Shown here: positions 26,297-37,768 of the stretch, one piece after another
Position numbering within the stretch: the first letter of the stretch is position 1
Layout: each line of letters starts with the position of its first letter
Origin: Bacteroidetes bacterium QS_9_68_14
GTDB taxonomy: Bacteria; Bacteroidota; Rhodothermia; Rhodothermales; Salinibacteraceae
Reading direction: 5' to 3'
Length of the DNA stretch: 57,742 nt
Assembly: GCA_003022535.1 (NCBI GenBank)
Contig: PXTT01000051.1
Coordinates: 1 to 57,742 of the forward strand
The notes under the pieces: generated by a model
Databases searched by the model: none
Told to the model about the DNA's origin: nothing
What the model saw: only the letters and a program-made list of their open reading frames with translations
Translations under genes and position numbers: made by a program

Positions 26297-27109
26297 ATGC
26301 CTGCCGACTCTGCCGCCGCTTCCACGCCGCACGCCTCTTCTGGCCGCGGTGAGGCGTCGCCCGCTCTCCTGCGCCCTGCCGTCTTTGAACAGGCCGAGGG
26401 GCTCGTGGCTGGCTTCTCCACCCGGGCCGGGGGGGTGAGCGAGGGCGCCTACCGGTCGCTCAACCTGGGCCTCTCGACCGATGACGCGGCCACGCGCGTG
26501 TCAGAGAATCGCCGCCGCCTGGGCGCGGCCACCGGCTTCGCGCCAGAGCGGTGGGTCGTGCCCAGGCAGGTGCACGGCGACCGCCTCCTGCGCGCGACGG
26601 AGCCGGGCGTCGTTCGCGGCTACGACGGCCTCGTCACCGACCGCACCGGCCTGCTGCTCTGCATCAGCGCGGCGGACTGCGCGGCCGTCCTGCTGGCGGA
26701 CGCAAAGGCGGGCGTCGTGGGAGCCTGCCACAGCGGGTGGCGCGGCACGGTGAAGCAGATTTCCGAAAAGACCGTCGCGGAGATGGACGCCCTCGGCGCG
26801 CGCCCCGGCCAGACGCGCGCTTACGTCAGCCCCTGCATTTCGGCCGAGCACTTCGAGGTCGGCGACGAGGTGGCCACGCAGTTCGCCGAGCGCTTCGTGC
26901 GCCGCCCGGCAGACGCCCCCGGGCTTGAAAAGCCGCATGTGGACCTGAAGGCCGCCATCGCGTCGCAGCTGCGCGAGGCCGGCGTGCCCGAGGCGCAGAT
27001 CGAGGTCAGCCCGCGCTGCACGGTTGGCGAGCCGGAGGTGCTCTTCTCCCACCGCGCCAGCGGCGGCACGACCGGCCGCATGATGGGCTTCATCGGCTTC
27101 GAGGCGTAG
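26297..27109 (+). CDS. pgeF: Purine nucleoside phosphorylase / laccase-domain protein YfiH family
   Basis: 270 residues from MPADSAAAST. The Cu-oxidase_4 (YfiH/PgeF) family pattern is clear: GLVAGFSTRAGGVSEGAYRS, VVPRQVHGDRLL, ISAADCAAVLLAD, ACHSGWRGTVKQ (usually HAGWRG) and PCISAEHFEVG, supplying the His and Cys residues of the zinc site. Family enzymes act on purine nucleosides, and some correct peptidoglycan precursors. The track start 72 codons upstream is in spacer DNA. Confidence 0.9.
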   Translation: MPADSAAASTPHASSGRGEASPALLRPAVFEQAEGLVAGFSTRAGGVSEGAYRSLNLGLSTDDAATRVSENRRRLGAATGFAPERWVVPRQVHGDRLLRATEPGVVRGYDGLVTDRTGLLLCISAADCAAVLLADAKAGVVGACHSGWRGTVKQISEKTVAEMDALGARPGQTRAYVSPCISAEHFEVGDEVATQFAERFVRRPADAPGLEKPHVDLKAAIASQLREAGVPEAQIEVSPRCTVGEPEVLFSHRASGGTTGRMMGFIGFEA

Positions 27110-27388
27110 CCTCTTTGCTAGACGACAGGCTTCTCGGACACGCTCTTTCGAGCAACGCATCACCGGCCACGCGCCATGAAATGCTTCAGGCTCCTCACGC
27201 TCAGTGTGCGGTCGGCGTTGCCGCTGGCGCCTTGGCTCATGTAGGTCGCATAGGGGGTGCGCACGCCCCGGCGGGGCGGCCTCGCCAGGACCGCGTGGCT
27301 GGCCACCGTCCCGCACCGGCGCGGCACTTCCCCCCGCCGGCCCCGTTTCTTACTACCTCTCCTGCTCCCGTACCCCCACGCCCGGAAC

Positions 27389-27925
27389 GTGCCCATCCAA
27401 GTTCTCACTGCCGGCGGGACGATCGACAAGCTCTACTTCGACGCCCAAAGCGACTACGAAGTCGGCGAGCCGCAGATCGGGGAGATCCTGCGCGAAGCCG
27501 GCGTCACGGCCGACTACGACATTGAGGTCGTGCTACGCAAGGACAGCCTCGAGATGACCGATGCGGACCGCCGCACCCTCGTGCGCCACGCGACTGGCGC
27601 GGAGGCTCAGCGCGTGCTCATCACCCACGGCACCGACACGATGGTGCTCAGCGCGCAGGCGCTTCGGGAGGCGCTGGCCGCTAGCGACGCGCCCGAAGGG
27701 AAGACCGTCGTTCTGGTCGGCTCCCTCAGTCCGGCGCGCTTCAAAGCCAGCGACGCAGCATTCAACATTGGCTTTGCGATGGCGGCGGTGCAGACGCTGC
27801 CTCCCGGCGTCTACCTCGCCATGAACGGGCAGGTCTTTCGCCCCGAGGAGGTGCGCAAAAATGCCAGGGCCAATCGCTTCGAGCCCGTCAGCGACGCGCC
27901 TGCGAAAACGGCTTCTCCCGACTGA
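27389..27925 (+). CDS. Asparaginase N-terminal-domain protein
   Basis: 178 residues from GTG (VPIQVLTAGGTIDKLYFD). Both asparaginase threonine motifs are present, TAGGTIDK and THGTDTM, but the protein ends after the first domain (full asparaginases are about 330 residues). Such single-domain proteins form a known short family of unproven activity. Start choice rests on similarity beginning right after the GTG. Nearest neighbour is pgeF, 280 bp upstream. Confidence 0.78.
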   Translation: MPIQVLTAGGTIDKLYFDAQSDYEVGEPQIGEILREAGVTADYDIEVVLRKDSLEMTDADRRTLVRHATGAEAQRVLITHGTDTMVLSAQALREALAASDAPEGKTVVLVGSLSPARFKASDAAFNIGFAMAAVQTLPPGVYLAMNGQVFRPEEVRKNARANRFEPVSDAPAKTASPD

Positions 27926-28262
27926 ACAGCGGGTCGCCTAACGGCTGCCTCCCTTCGCTTCGCCCGACCCGTCGCCTGAGCCGTTCGCGCTCGCGGGCGG
28001 GCTCGCATCTTGCAAAGCGGGAGACCTAGATATCGGCACCGGAGGGGGCTTCGGTCAGTTTCCCCCTGCCATGCTCAACAGCAGGAGCGCCGCGCTCCAC
28101 GACCAGCTCGAGCTCGTCGCGGCGGGCACGACCGGGCACTACATCAACAGCCCCCTCTCTGCCCTCGGCGCCAGTGAGCAGGGCAAGGCTTTCCGCGCTC
28201 TCCGGGGCCTGGGCTTTTGCAACACGGGCGAAGGGTTGTTCCTTGAATCGCCCGTTGCCTGG
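27926..28262. other. Spacer with an unidentified open frame
   Basis: 337 bp between the asparaginase-domain gene and a convergent small gene. From 28071 a plus-strand frame reads MLNSRSAALHDQLELVAAG and FRALRGLGFCNTGEGLF, which has protein-like composition but then runs antisense through the next genes. I cannot identify it; it may be a gene fragment or chance. Confidence 0.35.
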
Positions 28263-28550
28263 TCACGGCTTCTCGGTGGCCACGAAGTCCGCACGGATCC
28301 CGGAGGGCGTGTCGACCACCTTCTCGACGCGCACTGGGAAGCTCTTCTCGCGCTCGCGGCTGCGGTCATAGAGAATGCCGCTGAACTCGTGCTCGCTGTC
28401 TTCCTCGGTCAGCTCGTCGGGGTCGGCGTTGCCATTGTCGAAGAAGAAAACGCCCTTGTAGGCCTTGCCGTAGACGGTCTTCTCGGAGTAGGCATAGCCT
28501 TGGCCTTCGTCGTCGTTGAGGGCGGCGTCGTGCAGGTCGTAGAGGCTCAT
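28263..28550 (-). CDS. Small acidic hypothetical protein
   Basis: 95 residues, acidic (NADPDELTEEDSEHEF), no signal peptide or membrane segment. It starts MSLYDLHDAALNDDEGQGYA and ends DFVATEKP. Repeated Tyr/Lys stretches (YAYSEKTVYGKAYKGVFFFD) suggest a small beta fold. Family not recognised. It lies downstream of rplI by about 145 bp and may be its own unit. Confidence 0.6.
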   Translation of the reverse strand: MSLYDLHDAALNDDEGQGYAYSEKTVYGKAYKGVFFFDNGNADPDELTEEDSEHEFSGILYDRSREREKSFPVRVEKVVDTPSGIRADFVATEKP

Positions 28551-28694
28551 CGGAAGGCGGCGGGAACGGGAGCGAAAAAAGGCGAGCGCAGACGGTCGGC
28601 GCCATGCGGCGCGGCGTCCTACGCGACAATCCTGCTATGGCATTTGCTGCTATACGCTGCAACGAGGCGCGGGGTCCCACGGCGGCGGCACGCG

Positions 28695-29150
28695 TCAGCC
28701 CTCCTCGGGCATGACCTGCACCTTCAGGTCGGCGGTGACGCCGTCTTCGTGGACCTCCACCGTCGCGGCGTAGATGCCGAGGCGGCGAATGGGAGACTCC
28801 TCCAGCTCAATGTCGCGCCGGTCGATCTGGTAGCCTCGCTCCGCGAGCTCCACAGAGATTTGCTGCGACGTGACGGAGCCATAGATCTCGTCGTCACTGC
28901 TCACGCGCGCGCTGACGACCACGAGCAGGTCTTCGAGCTCCTCGGCCAGCTCCTCAGCCTCCTCGCGGCTCTGCGCGCGGCGCTTGGCGGCCTGGCGCTC
29001 TTCTTCTTCGAGCGCTTTGATGGCGCCTTCGGTAGCGAGGCGGGCCTTCTGCTGGGGGATCAGGTAGTTGCGCCCGTAGCCATCGGCCACCTCTGCAAGG
29101 TCTCCGCGCTGGCCGACGTGCTCGACGTCTTCGAGCAGGATGATGTTCAT
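28695..29150 (-). CDS. rplI: 50S ribosomal protein L9
   Basis: 151 residues from MNIILLEDVEHVG. The L9 signature is GDLAEVADGYGRNYLIPQQK, followed by the long connecting helix (ALEEEERQAAKRRAQSREEA) and the C-terminal 23S-binding domain. The track adds 26 N-terminal residues that are not part of L9. It is the last of rpsF-rpsR-rplI. Confidence 0.96.
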   Translation of the reverse strand: MNIILLEDVEHVGQRGDLAEVADGYGRNYLIPQQKARLATEGAIKALEEEERQAAKRRAQSREEAEELAEELEDLLVVVSARVSSDDEIYGSVTSQQISVELAERGYQIDRRDIELEESPIRRLGIYAATVEVHEDGVTADLKVQVMPEEG

Positions 29151-29243
29151 GAGAGGAGTGGGGAGCTTAGGTGTCGGTATTCGATCTTTCGGTCGCCGGG
29201 GTAAGAAGCAGAGAAACTCCGAAGCCAACGACCGGCAACCAGC

Positions 29244-29459
29244 TCACCGAACCGAGTCGGTCACGTACGGCAAGAGCGCCATGTGACGCGCGCGCTTAAC
29301 GGCCTTCGAGAGCTGGCGCTGGATGTGGGCGGGAGCGCCGGTTACGCGGCGCGGCAGGAGCTTACCCTGATTGTTGAGGTGTTGCTCGATGAAGTCTACG
29401 TCGCGGAAGTCCACGTAGTCCATCGACTGGTATTCGCTGCGGTCGGCTCCTCGAGGCAT
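29244..29459 (-). CDS. rpsR: 30S ribosomal protein S18
   Basis: 71 residues, normal length. S18 landmarks are VDFRDVDFIEQHLNNQGKLL and the C-terminal RQLSKAVKRARHMALLPY. It sits between rpsF and rplI without ssb or a priB-like gene in between. Confidence 0.96.
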   Translation of the reverse strand: MPRGADRSEYQSMDYVDFRDVDFIEQHLNNQGKLLPRRVTGAPAHIQRQLSKAVKRARHMALLPYVTDSVR

Positions 29460-29538
29460 GGGGCGTAGCGGGGAAAGGGAGAGTTGAGAAGAAAGGGGCC
29501 AAGCGGGCCCTCTTTTTCACCTTGAGTGCTCGAACGTC

Positions 29539-29931
29539 TCAGCTTTCGTCGTCAGCTTCTTCGGCGGCGGCCTCGGCGGCCTCGCGGTCTTCGCGTTCGA
29601 GGCGCCGGCGGCGCTGGCGGCGCATCTTCGAGTCCATCCGTAGCGTTATGTAGCGCAGAATGTCGTCGTTGCGCTGCAGGCGGCGCTCGACCTTCGGGAC
29701 CAGCTCGCCGGGCGCTTCGAAGTAGGTGCGCACGTAGTAGCCGCTGCGCTTCCCGTCGATGCGGTAGGCCAGGCGCTGGGAGCCCCATTCGTCCACCTCT
29801 TCGACGTCTCCTCCGTTGCCGGCCAGGTAGTTGCTAATATCGTCGATGGTGCTCTGCGTATTGTCGTCGCTCAGCACGCCGCTGACGGCGTAGGTGAGCT
29901 CATACGGATACGTCGGGTCGTCGTCGGCCAT
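29539..29931 (-). CDS. rpsF: 30S ribosomal protein S6
   Basis: 130 residues from MADDDPTYPYELTYAVSGVL with the S6 core (VEEVDEWGSQRLAYRIDGKR and GYYVRTYFEAPGELVPKVER). It has an acidic tail rich in Glu/Ala (DREAAEAAAEEADDES). The acidic head and tail fit a salt-adapted proteome. First gene of the ribosomal trio. Confidence 0.95.
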   Translation of the reverse strand: MADDDPTYPYELTYAVSGVLSDDNTQSTIDDISNYLAGNGGDVEEVDEWGSQRLAYRIDGKRSGYYVRTYFEAPGELVPKVERRLQRNDDILRYITLRMDSKMRRQRRRRLEREDREAAEAAAEEADDES

Positions 29932-30144
29932 AGTAGTGATGCGTCGGGGGTCCCTGTGGGATGACGGGCGAGTCACACCCTCGCCGCTTAGGACGAAGGC
30001 AGGGTAAGAGCATGTTCGTATGTAACCGAGACGCCCCGCCGAAGTCGCACCGATTCGTTGAAAAGCGCGCGTAATTTGGTCGTCGGTTTTCTATTCTCAG
30101 TCGTCAGCGGGCACGCTGAAAACCAAATCCCGACAGCCCACGCC

Positions 30145-31218
<1,074 letters not shown>

Positions 31219-31561
31219 GGCGGCGGCTCTCTGGCGGGCGCCTGGGAGAGGGGCGACGGACGCTCTGCTGTACCTGCGAGCCGGCTTCATCGAGGCGCGC
31301 CTGCGCGCCGCGCAGCGGGGGTAGGGCGTGGCGATGCGAAAGACGCGCGTGGGCAACGCCGCCCCCGGTCCCGTAGACCACGACGCCGGCCACGCCGTGG
31401 GCCAGGTGTGCGCCGGCTCTCGCGCCCGCCGGGTTGCCCAGAAAGCGGTAGCTCGGCAACGCGTCGGTGAGACCGGCATGTGGCGTAGGCCAACTCGGCG
31501 GGCGACCAACCCATCGAGACGCTCGGCGTGGCCAGCCTGAAGCCCGAAGCCCCCTCGCCAC
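31219..31561. other. Spacer between glmS and prfA
   Basis: 343 bp. Overlapping minus-strand frames give protein-like strings ([20 protein letters not shown] in one, [18 protein letters not shown] in another) that could be one decayed coding sequence with a frameshift, but no family is recognised. No clear terminator for glmS or promoter for prfA is seen. Confidence 0.35.
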
Positions 31562-33478
31562 TCACTCCACCGTTACGCTCTTGGCGAGGTTGCGGGGCTG
31601 GTCCACGTCGCAGCCGCGCATCACCGCCATGTGGTAGCTCAGCAGCTGGAGCGGCACGACCGTCAGGAGCGGAGAGAGGTACTCCATCGTCTCGGGGACG
31701 CGCATGACGTACTCCGCGAGGTCGTCGAGCTCGTGATTGTCAGCGTTAGTGATGGCGATGACGGCCCCGTCGCGCGCGTCGACCTCTTCGATGTTGGAAA
31801 CGACCTTGTCGTAGGTCGAGTCCTTCATGGCGATGAAGACAACCGGCATGAACCGGTCGATCAGCGCGATGGGGCCGTGCTTCATCTCGGCGGCGGGGTA
31901 GCCCTCCGCGTGGATGTAGGAAATTTCCTTGAGCTTCAGCGCGCCTTCGAGCGCCACGGGGAAGTTGTAGCCACGCCCCAGGTAGAGGAAGTTCGAGGCC
32001 TGACGGTAGATCTTCGCCAGGTCGGCCACCTCCTCCTCGCGTTGCAGCTCGGTGCGCACCTTCTCGGGTACGCCGGCGAGGGCGTCGAGGTGCTCCTGCA
32101 TCTGGCCGTCGGTGAGGGTGCGCCCTTCGGCCATCGCCAGAGCGATCATCGTCAGCACGCACACCTGGCAGGTGAAGGCTTTGGTCGAGGCCACGCCGAT
32201 CTCGGGGCCGGCGTGCAGATAGACGCCCGCGTCGGTCTCGCGGGCGATGGTGGAGCCGACGACGTTGCAGATGCCCAGCGCCAGGGCGCCCCGGTTCTGC
32301 GCCTCGCGCACGGCCGCGAGCGTGTCGGCCGTCTCTCCGCTCTGGCTGATGGCGATCACCACGTCACGGGCCGGGCGCAGGATCGGCTCGCGGTAGCGAA
32401 ACTCCGAAGCGTACTCCACCTCCACGGGCACTTCCGCAAGCGACTCGATGAGGTACTCTCCCACCAGCGCGGAGTGCCACGAGGTGCCGCAGGCCACCAG
32501 GATCACGCGGTCGGCGCCCCTGAGCGCGTCCATCACGTCTGTCAGCCCTCCCAGCAGCACCTGCCCCTTTTCGGGGTTGATGCGGCCCCTCATGCAGTCC
32601 TCCAGGGCGGTAGGCTGCTCCATGATCTCCTTGAGCATGAAGTGCTCGTAGCCGCCCTTCTCGATCTCTTCGAGGTCCCACTCCAGCTCGTGGATCTCTT
32701 TTTTGAGGTCAGCCCCCTCGATGGTTTTTACATCGTAGCCATCACGGCGCACGACGACCATCTCTCCGTCTTCGAGGTAGACGACCTGGCGCGTGTGCTC
32801 GATCAGCGGGGCCGCGTCGCTGCCGATGAAGTGCTCCCCGTCGTCGCCGACGCCGAGGATGAGCGGGCTGCCGTTGCGCGCGGCGATCAGGAGGTCCGGG
32901 TCCTCGGCGCTGGCCACGACGATCCCGTAGGCGCCGACCGTCTGGGTGAGCGCCTGGCGCACGGCTTCCTCCAGCGGCAGGCCCGTTTCCTGCTGCACGT
33001 CGTCGATGAGACGGACGAGCACCTCCGTGTCGGTATCGCTCTCGAAGGCATGCCCCTTTTCCCGGAGGCGCTCTTTGATCGCCGCGTAGTTTTCGATGAT
33101 GCCGTTGTGCACCAGCGCAAAGCGGCCGTCGCTGGAGGTGTGCGGATGGGCGTTGACGTCGCTGGGCGCCCCGTGCGTGGCCCAGCGCGTGTGCCCGATG
33201 CCCACCGAGCCGGGCAGGCCACCGCCGCTTCCGTTCTTCCGCTCACCCAGCGCGTCGCGCAGCGCGCTCACCTTGCCCTTCTTCTTATGCACCGACAGAT
33301 GTCCGTTGCCGGGGTTTTTCTCGTCACTGGGCGCCTGCCCGTTGCCGGCAGAGCCGTCTGGCCCGTCCACGATGGCCACGCCGGCGGAGTCGTAGCCGCG
33401 GTATTCGAGGCGCTCTAGGCCTTTGACGAGGATGTCCTCAGCCTCGCGGTCGCCGATGTAGCCTACGATTCCGCACAT
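31562..33478 (-). CDS. glmS: Glutamine-fructose-6-phosphate aminotransferase
   Basis: 638 residues from [12 protein letters not shown], where Cys2 is the glutaminase nucleophile after Met removal. The Ntn glutaminase domain carries [20 protein letters not shown] and is followed by two SIS domains ([20 protein letters not shown] and [20 protein letters not shown]). The C-terminal signature [11 protein letters not shown] is intact. It makes glucosamine-6-phosphate for peptidoglycan and LPS. An insert of about 40 hydrophilic residues ([20 protein letters not shown]) interrupts the glutaminase domain. No glmS ribozyme pattern was seen upstream. Confidence 0.96.
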   Translation of the reverse strand: MCGIVGYIGDREAEDILVKGLERLEYRGYDSAGVAIVDGPDGSAGNGQAPSDEKNPGNGHLSVHKKKGKVSALRDALGERKNGSGGGLPGSVGIGHTRWATHGAPSDVNAHPHTSSDGRFALVHNGIIENYAAIKERLREKGHAFESDTDTEVLVRLIDDVQQETGLPLEEAVRQALTQTVGAYGIVVASAEDPDLLIAARNGSPLILGVGDDGEHFIGSDAAPLIEHTRQVVYLEDGEMVVVRRDGYDVKTIEGADLKKEIHELEWDLEEIEKGGYEHFMLKEIMEQPTALEDCMRGRINPEKGQVLLGGLTDVMDALRGADRVILVACGTSWHSALVGEYLIESLAEVPVEVEYASEFRYREPILRPARDVVIAISQSGETADTLAAVREAQNRGALALGICNVVGSTIARETDAGVYLHAGPEIGVASTKAFTCQVCVLTMIALAMAEGRTLTDGQMQEHLDALAGVPEKVRTELQREEEVADLAKIYRQASNFLYLGRGYNFPVALEGALKLKEISYIHAEGYPAAEMKHGPIALIDRFMPVVFIAMKDSTYDKVVSNIEEVDARDGAVIAITNADNHELDDLAEYVMRVPETMEYLSPLLTVVPLQLLSYHMAVMRGCDVDQPRNLAKSVTVE

Positions 33479-33993
33479 GCCGTTTCTGTCAGGATGGTGA
33501 ACAAAGAAGAGCGTTGCGGTCGCGCGCTGCTGCTGCAAAGTCACGCAAAGCTGCTGCAAAGAGGACGCCGACTGCCGCGCAGCATTTCTTTGGAAGGGTG
33601 CCCGGTCGTCGGATACAGGTAGCTTACCAAAATAGCAGGCCACCCGGCCATTTGCTACCACCGGCGGCGCACAGACGCAATCTTCCAGGAGTGGAAAAAG
33701 CGGAAACGAAGAGATGGGTCAATCCTTCCGAGGAGGCTTCAGGGGGAAAACTGTTGCCTCGCCTGGGCGAGGCGTCTTGCTCAGGCGAGGCGCTTGCACG
33801 AGACGTTCTTGCCGACACTGCATGCAAAGGGCTGCGCTTGGTTGTCGTAACGAGAGCTGAAGGACGACTTGGCATAATTTGTGAGCGCGCGTGCGGCCCG
33901 GACTGGCCGGAGATAACGTCCCCCGTTCGGCCGGTTGCGTCCTTTCGCTTCTGCGCACGTGTTTCCTTTCTTCCCATCTGTCCCGGTTCCCTC
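33479..33993. other. Divergent spacer between glmS and the DUF4382 gene
   Basis: 515 bp without a supported gene. Near the glmS start GCTGCTGCAAAG occurs twice (33529-33540, 33550-33561), with a third GCAAAG between. At 33756-33773 GCCTCGCC-TG-GGCGAGGC is a perfect 8-bp inverted repeat, and GGCGAGGC recurs at 33784-33791, so two mutually exclusive hairpins are possible. A TAATTTG at 33875-33881 resembles a Bacteroidota -7 element for the downstream gene. Confidence 0.45.
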
Positions 33994-34599
33994 ATGTCTG
34001 CCTCTTCCCTTCCGAAGTCTGCTGTTTCCGCGCTCGCGCTCGCAAGCCTTCTGCTGTTCACGGTCGTCGGGTGCGACGGGGCCGGCGAGGACGGCGGTCG
34101 GACCGGCACCCTCCAGGTCATGCTCACCGACGCGCCCTTCCCCTTCGAGAGCGCTGAGGCGGCCAACGTGACCATCGAGCGCGTCGTCGCCCTCCCCGCC
34201 TCCGACTCCCCCGACGTCGAGGAAAACAATCGCTTCGTCCTGACCGACGAAACGCAGTCGTTCAACCTGCTCGAGCTGCGCGACGGCGTGACCGCCCCGC
34301 TGGCCGGCGAAGAGCTACCGGCCGGCACCTACGAGCAGATCCGCCTGATTCTGGGGGAGGAGGCGTCCGTCGTGATGGATGACGGAACGACCTACGACCT
34401 TCAAGTCCCCAGCGGCACGCAGACGGGCGTGAAAGTTCTGCTTGAAGGACTCGATATCAGCGCCGGCGAGGAGACCGAGCTGACCCTGGACTTCGACGTG
34501 AGCAAGTCGTTCGTGACGAAGGGAAATCCCGGCGCCCCCGGGGGCGTTCAGGGATTCCTCTTCAAGCCCGTCGTTACGGTCGAGCGCATCGACGAGTGA
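33994..34599 (+). CDS. DUF4382-like lipoprotein
   Basis: 201 residues from MSASSLPKSA with a lipoprotein signal ending FTVVGC. The mature part begins TGTLQVMLTDAPFPFESAEA, a typical opening of DUF4382 proteins, and carries a DFDVSKSFVTKG segment near the end. Predicted beta-rich and acidic. Function of the family is unknown; location should be the outer or inner membrane surface. It stands alone between divergent glmS and convergent lptB. Confidence 0.8.
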   Translation: MSASSLPKSAVSALALASLLLFTVVGCDGAGEDGGRTGTLQVMLTDAPFPFESAEAANVTIERVVALPASDSPDVEENNRFVLTDETQSFNLLELRDGVTAPLAGEELPAGTYEQIRLILGEEASVVMDDGTTYDLQVPSGTQTGVKVLLEGLDISAGEETELTLDFDVSKSFVTKGNPGAPGGVQGFLFKPVVTVERIDE

Positions 34600-34603
34600 G
34601 CGG

Positions 34604-34636
34604 CGAGGGCCCGGTCCATCGCCCTCGGTGGTTTTC
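34604..34636 (+). terminator. Possible terminator of the DUF4382 gene
   Basis: CGAGGGC and GCCCTCG form a 7-bp perfect stem around a 10-base loop, followed shortly by GGTTTT. It begins five bases after the stop codon. The T-tract is short. Confidence 0.45.
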
Positions 34637-34724
34637 GAAGGCCTAGGCCCCTGCCTCGCAGCTCGGAACGGACCACGCGCGGCCGACGACGAGGAATGCG
34701 CACAGAAAGGCTCCTCCTACAAAC

Positions 34725-35540
<816 letters not shown>

Positions 35541-35622
35541 GAGGGGGCGTGAAGGGTCGGGGCGAAAAGCGTAGGGAGGCGAAACGGTTCTCGGGCGAAC
35601 GGGCTCCGCAACGCCAGCACGT

Positions 35623-37731
35623 TCATTCGCCGGTCGGGTCGTCGGGGGCGTTGCCGCCGGCAGCGGTCGCCGGGGGCGGCTCGGCGGGCGGAGGCTCGGT
35701 GGGCGGCGGCTCCTTAGGCCGCGGCTCAGTGGGCGGAGGCGCGTCGGGGCGCACGAGGCGGCGGCGCACGCGCTTCTCGCGCAGGAAGGCGCCTTTGCGC
35801 GGGCGGCGCTCTGGCACCCAGCGGAACCCGTCGAGGCGGAACGGATCGGGCACGTTCGGGGCGCGCGGGGCCACGCCCTCGGGGCTGGAGAGCCAGCGGG
35901 CTTTCTTCAGTTCTCCGCCGCGCAGGTGGAACACGACCGAGTCGCTGGAGGCGCGCACGGCCCCGGCCAGCGTGCCGTCGTCTTTTTTGCGAAAGTAGAT
36001 CACCTCGGCGTTCGGCCGCACCACCAGCCGGCGCAGGGTCGTTTCCCCGGTCGAGTCGCGCGCGAAGCGGCCCCGAATGCGGCGTCCCTTGAGCTGCTGG
36101 AAGCGCCCCTCGAGCACGCTGTCTTCTTGCACGAGGAAGGCGTTGCCCCGCGCGTGGAGGCGGCGCACGGTCCCAGCGCGCCCGGTCACGCGCAGCGAGT
36201 CGCCGCTGAGCTGGCGCCGAGACGGCCCTCCCCCGTTGCCGCCGGCGCTCCAGGAGATCGGGCCCCCGAAGAAGCGCGACTCGCGCCGGGGCGGCGGACG
36301 GCCCGTGGAGTCAGCGCGTGCCGTATCTGTGCGCGCCACGCTGCCCGCGCGCGCCATGTCGGCCCGCGCCGCGGTGTCAGGTGGCGCGTTGCGCGGGCGC
36401 CCAGCCCGGCGCGCTGGTTCCGCGCGGTCAGGGCGCCGGTCGTAGACCGACGAGTCGGCAACGGCCTGAAGGTCTTGTTGCCAGAGACGCACCGAGTCGG
36501 TCGCGGTGAGGCGGCGGAGCGTGTCGGAGCGGGCGGTTTCAAGCCGGCGGGCGCGCACGATGAGCGTGTCGGGGCGTGCCTGCGGGGTAGGGGAAGCGGT
36601 CGTGTCGGCTTCCGAGGGAGCGGCTTCCGGGGGGGCGGCTTCCGAGGAGTCGGGCGGCTGGAGGCGCACCAGGAGCGCGCGCCCCGTGACGCGGCTGTAC
36701 CCGTCCTGCGGGTCGTTGTAAGCGCGCCGGCCCCAGAGTAACGTGCGAGCGGTCGTGTCGGGCAGGAGCGCGCGGCGGGTGGTGTCCACCGGCAGCGGGC
36801 GTCCCAGCAGCGACGGGCGCCGCGCGCGGGCGTCCAGCGTGTCGGGACGAGCGGGGCCGAGGCGCGTGGCCGTGTCGGGCCGGGCCGCTTTGTCGGGGGC
36901 CGCGCTTCCGGGCGCAGCACGCTGTGCCCCTGCGTCCCGGTTTGCGCTCGGCGCCTCTTCGCCCGTCCCCGCTTCCTCTTCCCCAGGCGAGGCACGGTCG
37001 CCGCGGCGCTCGATGAAGACGTTTCCGCGTGCTTTCGTGACCTCGCTACGGCGGCGGTACGTCACCGAGTCCGCCTCCAGATACGTCGAGTCGCTGAAGA
37101 CGCGCACCTGCCGGTAGAACTCGGCGCGCTCCGGTCGAGAAAAGTATTCCCCGCCCCGGCTTTTGAGAACGCGTGCAGAGTCAATGAGCGTGACACGGCG
37201 CGGGAAAAGCGCGCGCTCTTCCTCAAAGAAGTAGCGCCCGACCGGCCCGGCCAGAAGCACCTCCCCGCCCGAGGAGACGCGCACCTCGCCGGTGGCGCGC
37301 CCCACCTTGCGGCGGCTGTCGTAGCGCGCGCGGTCAGCCCAGAGGGAATCGCCCTCGTCGATGATGAGGACGTCGCCGGTAAAGATGATTTCGCCCGCCC
37401 CGGGCCGCTGCGTGGCGCGGTCGGCGCGCAGGCGCATCGTGCCTTGTCGCAGCCGCACGTTGCCGGCGAGGACCCGCTCGCGCCGGTCGCCCGCGGTCGA
37501 GGTTCGCGCCAGCGAGTCAGCGTTTACGATCTCGACCTGCTGCGTGGCGCTGGTGTCAGCCTGCTGCGCGTGCGACGTGGCCGGGCCTGCCCCCAGCAAC
37601 GCCATCAGCGCCAGCGGCGTGGCCATCCATACGGCAAGGCGGCCTTCGCGGAGCAAGCGGACTTGCGGTCTTTTTTCCAAAAGAGAAAAGGCGTGGGACG
37701 GACCATCTTTCGCTTCCCGTTTTCCTTGCAC
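35623..37731 (-). CDS. OstA/LptA-like LPS transport protein, very long
   Basis: 702 residues with a hydrophobic signal segment near residues 34-55 ([20 protein letters not shown]). The OstA/LptA beta-jellyroll pattern appears twice: residues about 66-250 ([60 protein letters not shown]) and about 510-600 ([20 protein letters not shown]). Between them is a long stretch rich in Asp/Thr/Ala/Arg/Pro, and the C-terminus is Pro/Glu-rich ([20 protein letters not shown]). E. coli LptA is about 185 residues; long OstA-like proteins are common in Bacteroidota. It should form the periplasmic LPS bridge between LptC and LptD. Confidence 0.8.
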   Translation of the reverse strand: MQGKREAKDGPSHAFSLLEKRPQVRLLREGRLAVWMATPLALMALLGAGPATSHAQQADTSATQQVEIVNADSLARTSTAGDRRERVLAGNVRLRQGTMRLRADRATQRPGAGEIIFTGDVLIIDEGDSLWADRARYDSRRKVGRATGEVRVSSGGEVLLAGPVGRYFFEEERALFPRRVTLIDSARVLKSRGGEYFSRPERAEFYRQVRVFSDSTYLEADSVTYRRRSEVTKARGNVFIERRGDRASPGEEEAGTGEEAPSANRDAGAQRAAPGSAAPDKAARPDTATRLGPARPDTLDARARRPSLLGRPLPVDTTRRALLPDTTARTLLWGRRAYNDPQDGYSRVTGRALLVRLQPPDSSEAAPPEAAPSEADTTASPTPQARPDTLIVRARRLETARSDTLRRLTATDSVRLWQQDLQAVADSSVYDRRPDRAEPARRAGRPRNAPPDTAARADMARAGSVARTDTARADSTGRPPPRRESRFFGGPISWSAGGNGGGPSRRQLSGDSLRVTGRAGTVRRLHARGNAFLVQEDSVLEGRFQQLKGRRIRGRFARDSTGETTLRRLVVRPNAEVIYFRKKDDGTLAGAVRASSDSVVFHLRGGELKKARWLSSPEGVAPRAPNVPDPFRLDGFRWVPERRPRKGAFLREKRVRRRLVRPDAPPPTEPRPKEPPPTEPPPAEPPPATAAGGNAPDDPTGE

Positions 37732-37768
37732 GCTGCTCGCACGAAGAGGCCGGGAAGCGCCTTGGGGG

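Noticed and set aside
31631-33418. 595-codon plus-strand ORF
   Set aside because: Antisense shadow of glmS, whose catalytic and terminal signatures are intact.
33479-33560. glmS ribozyme upstream of glmS
   Set aside because: No conserved core or pseudoknot pattern of the Firmicutes ribozyme could be recognised.
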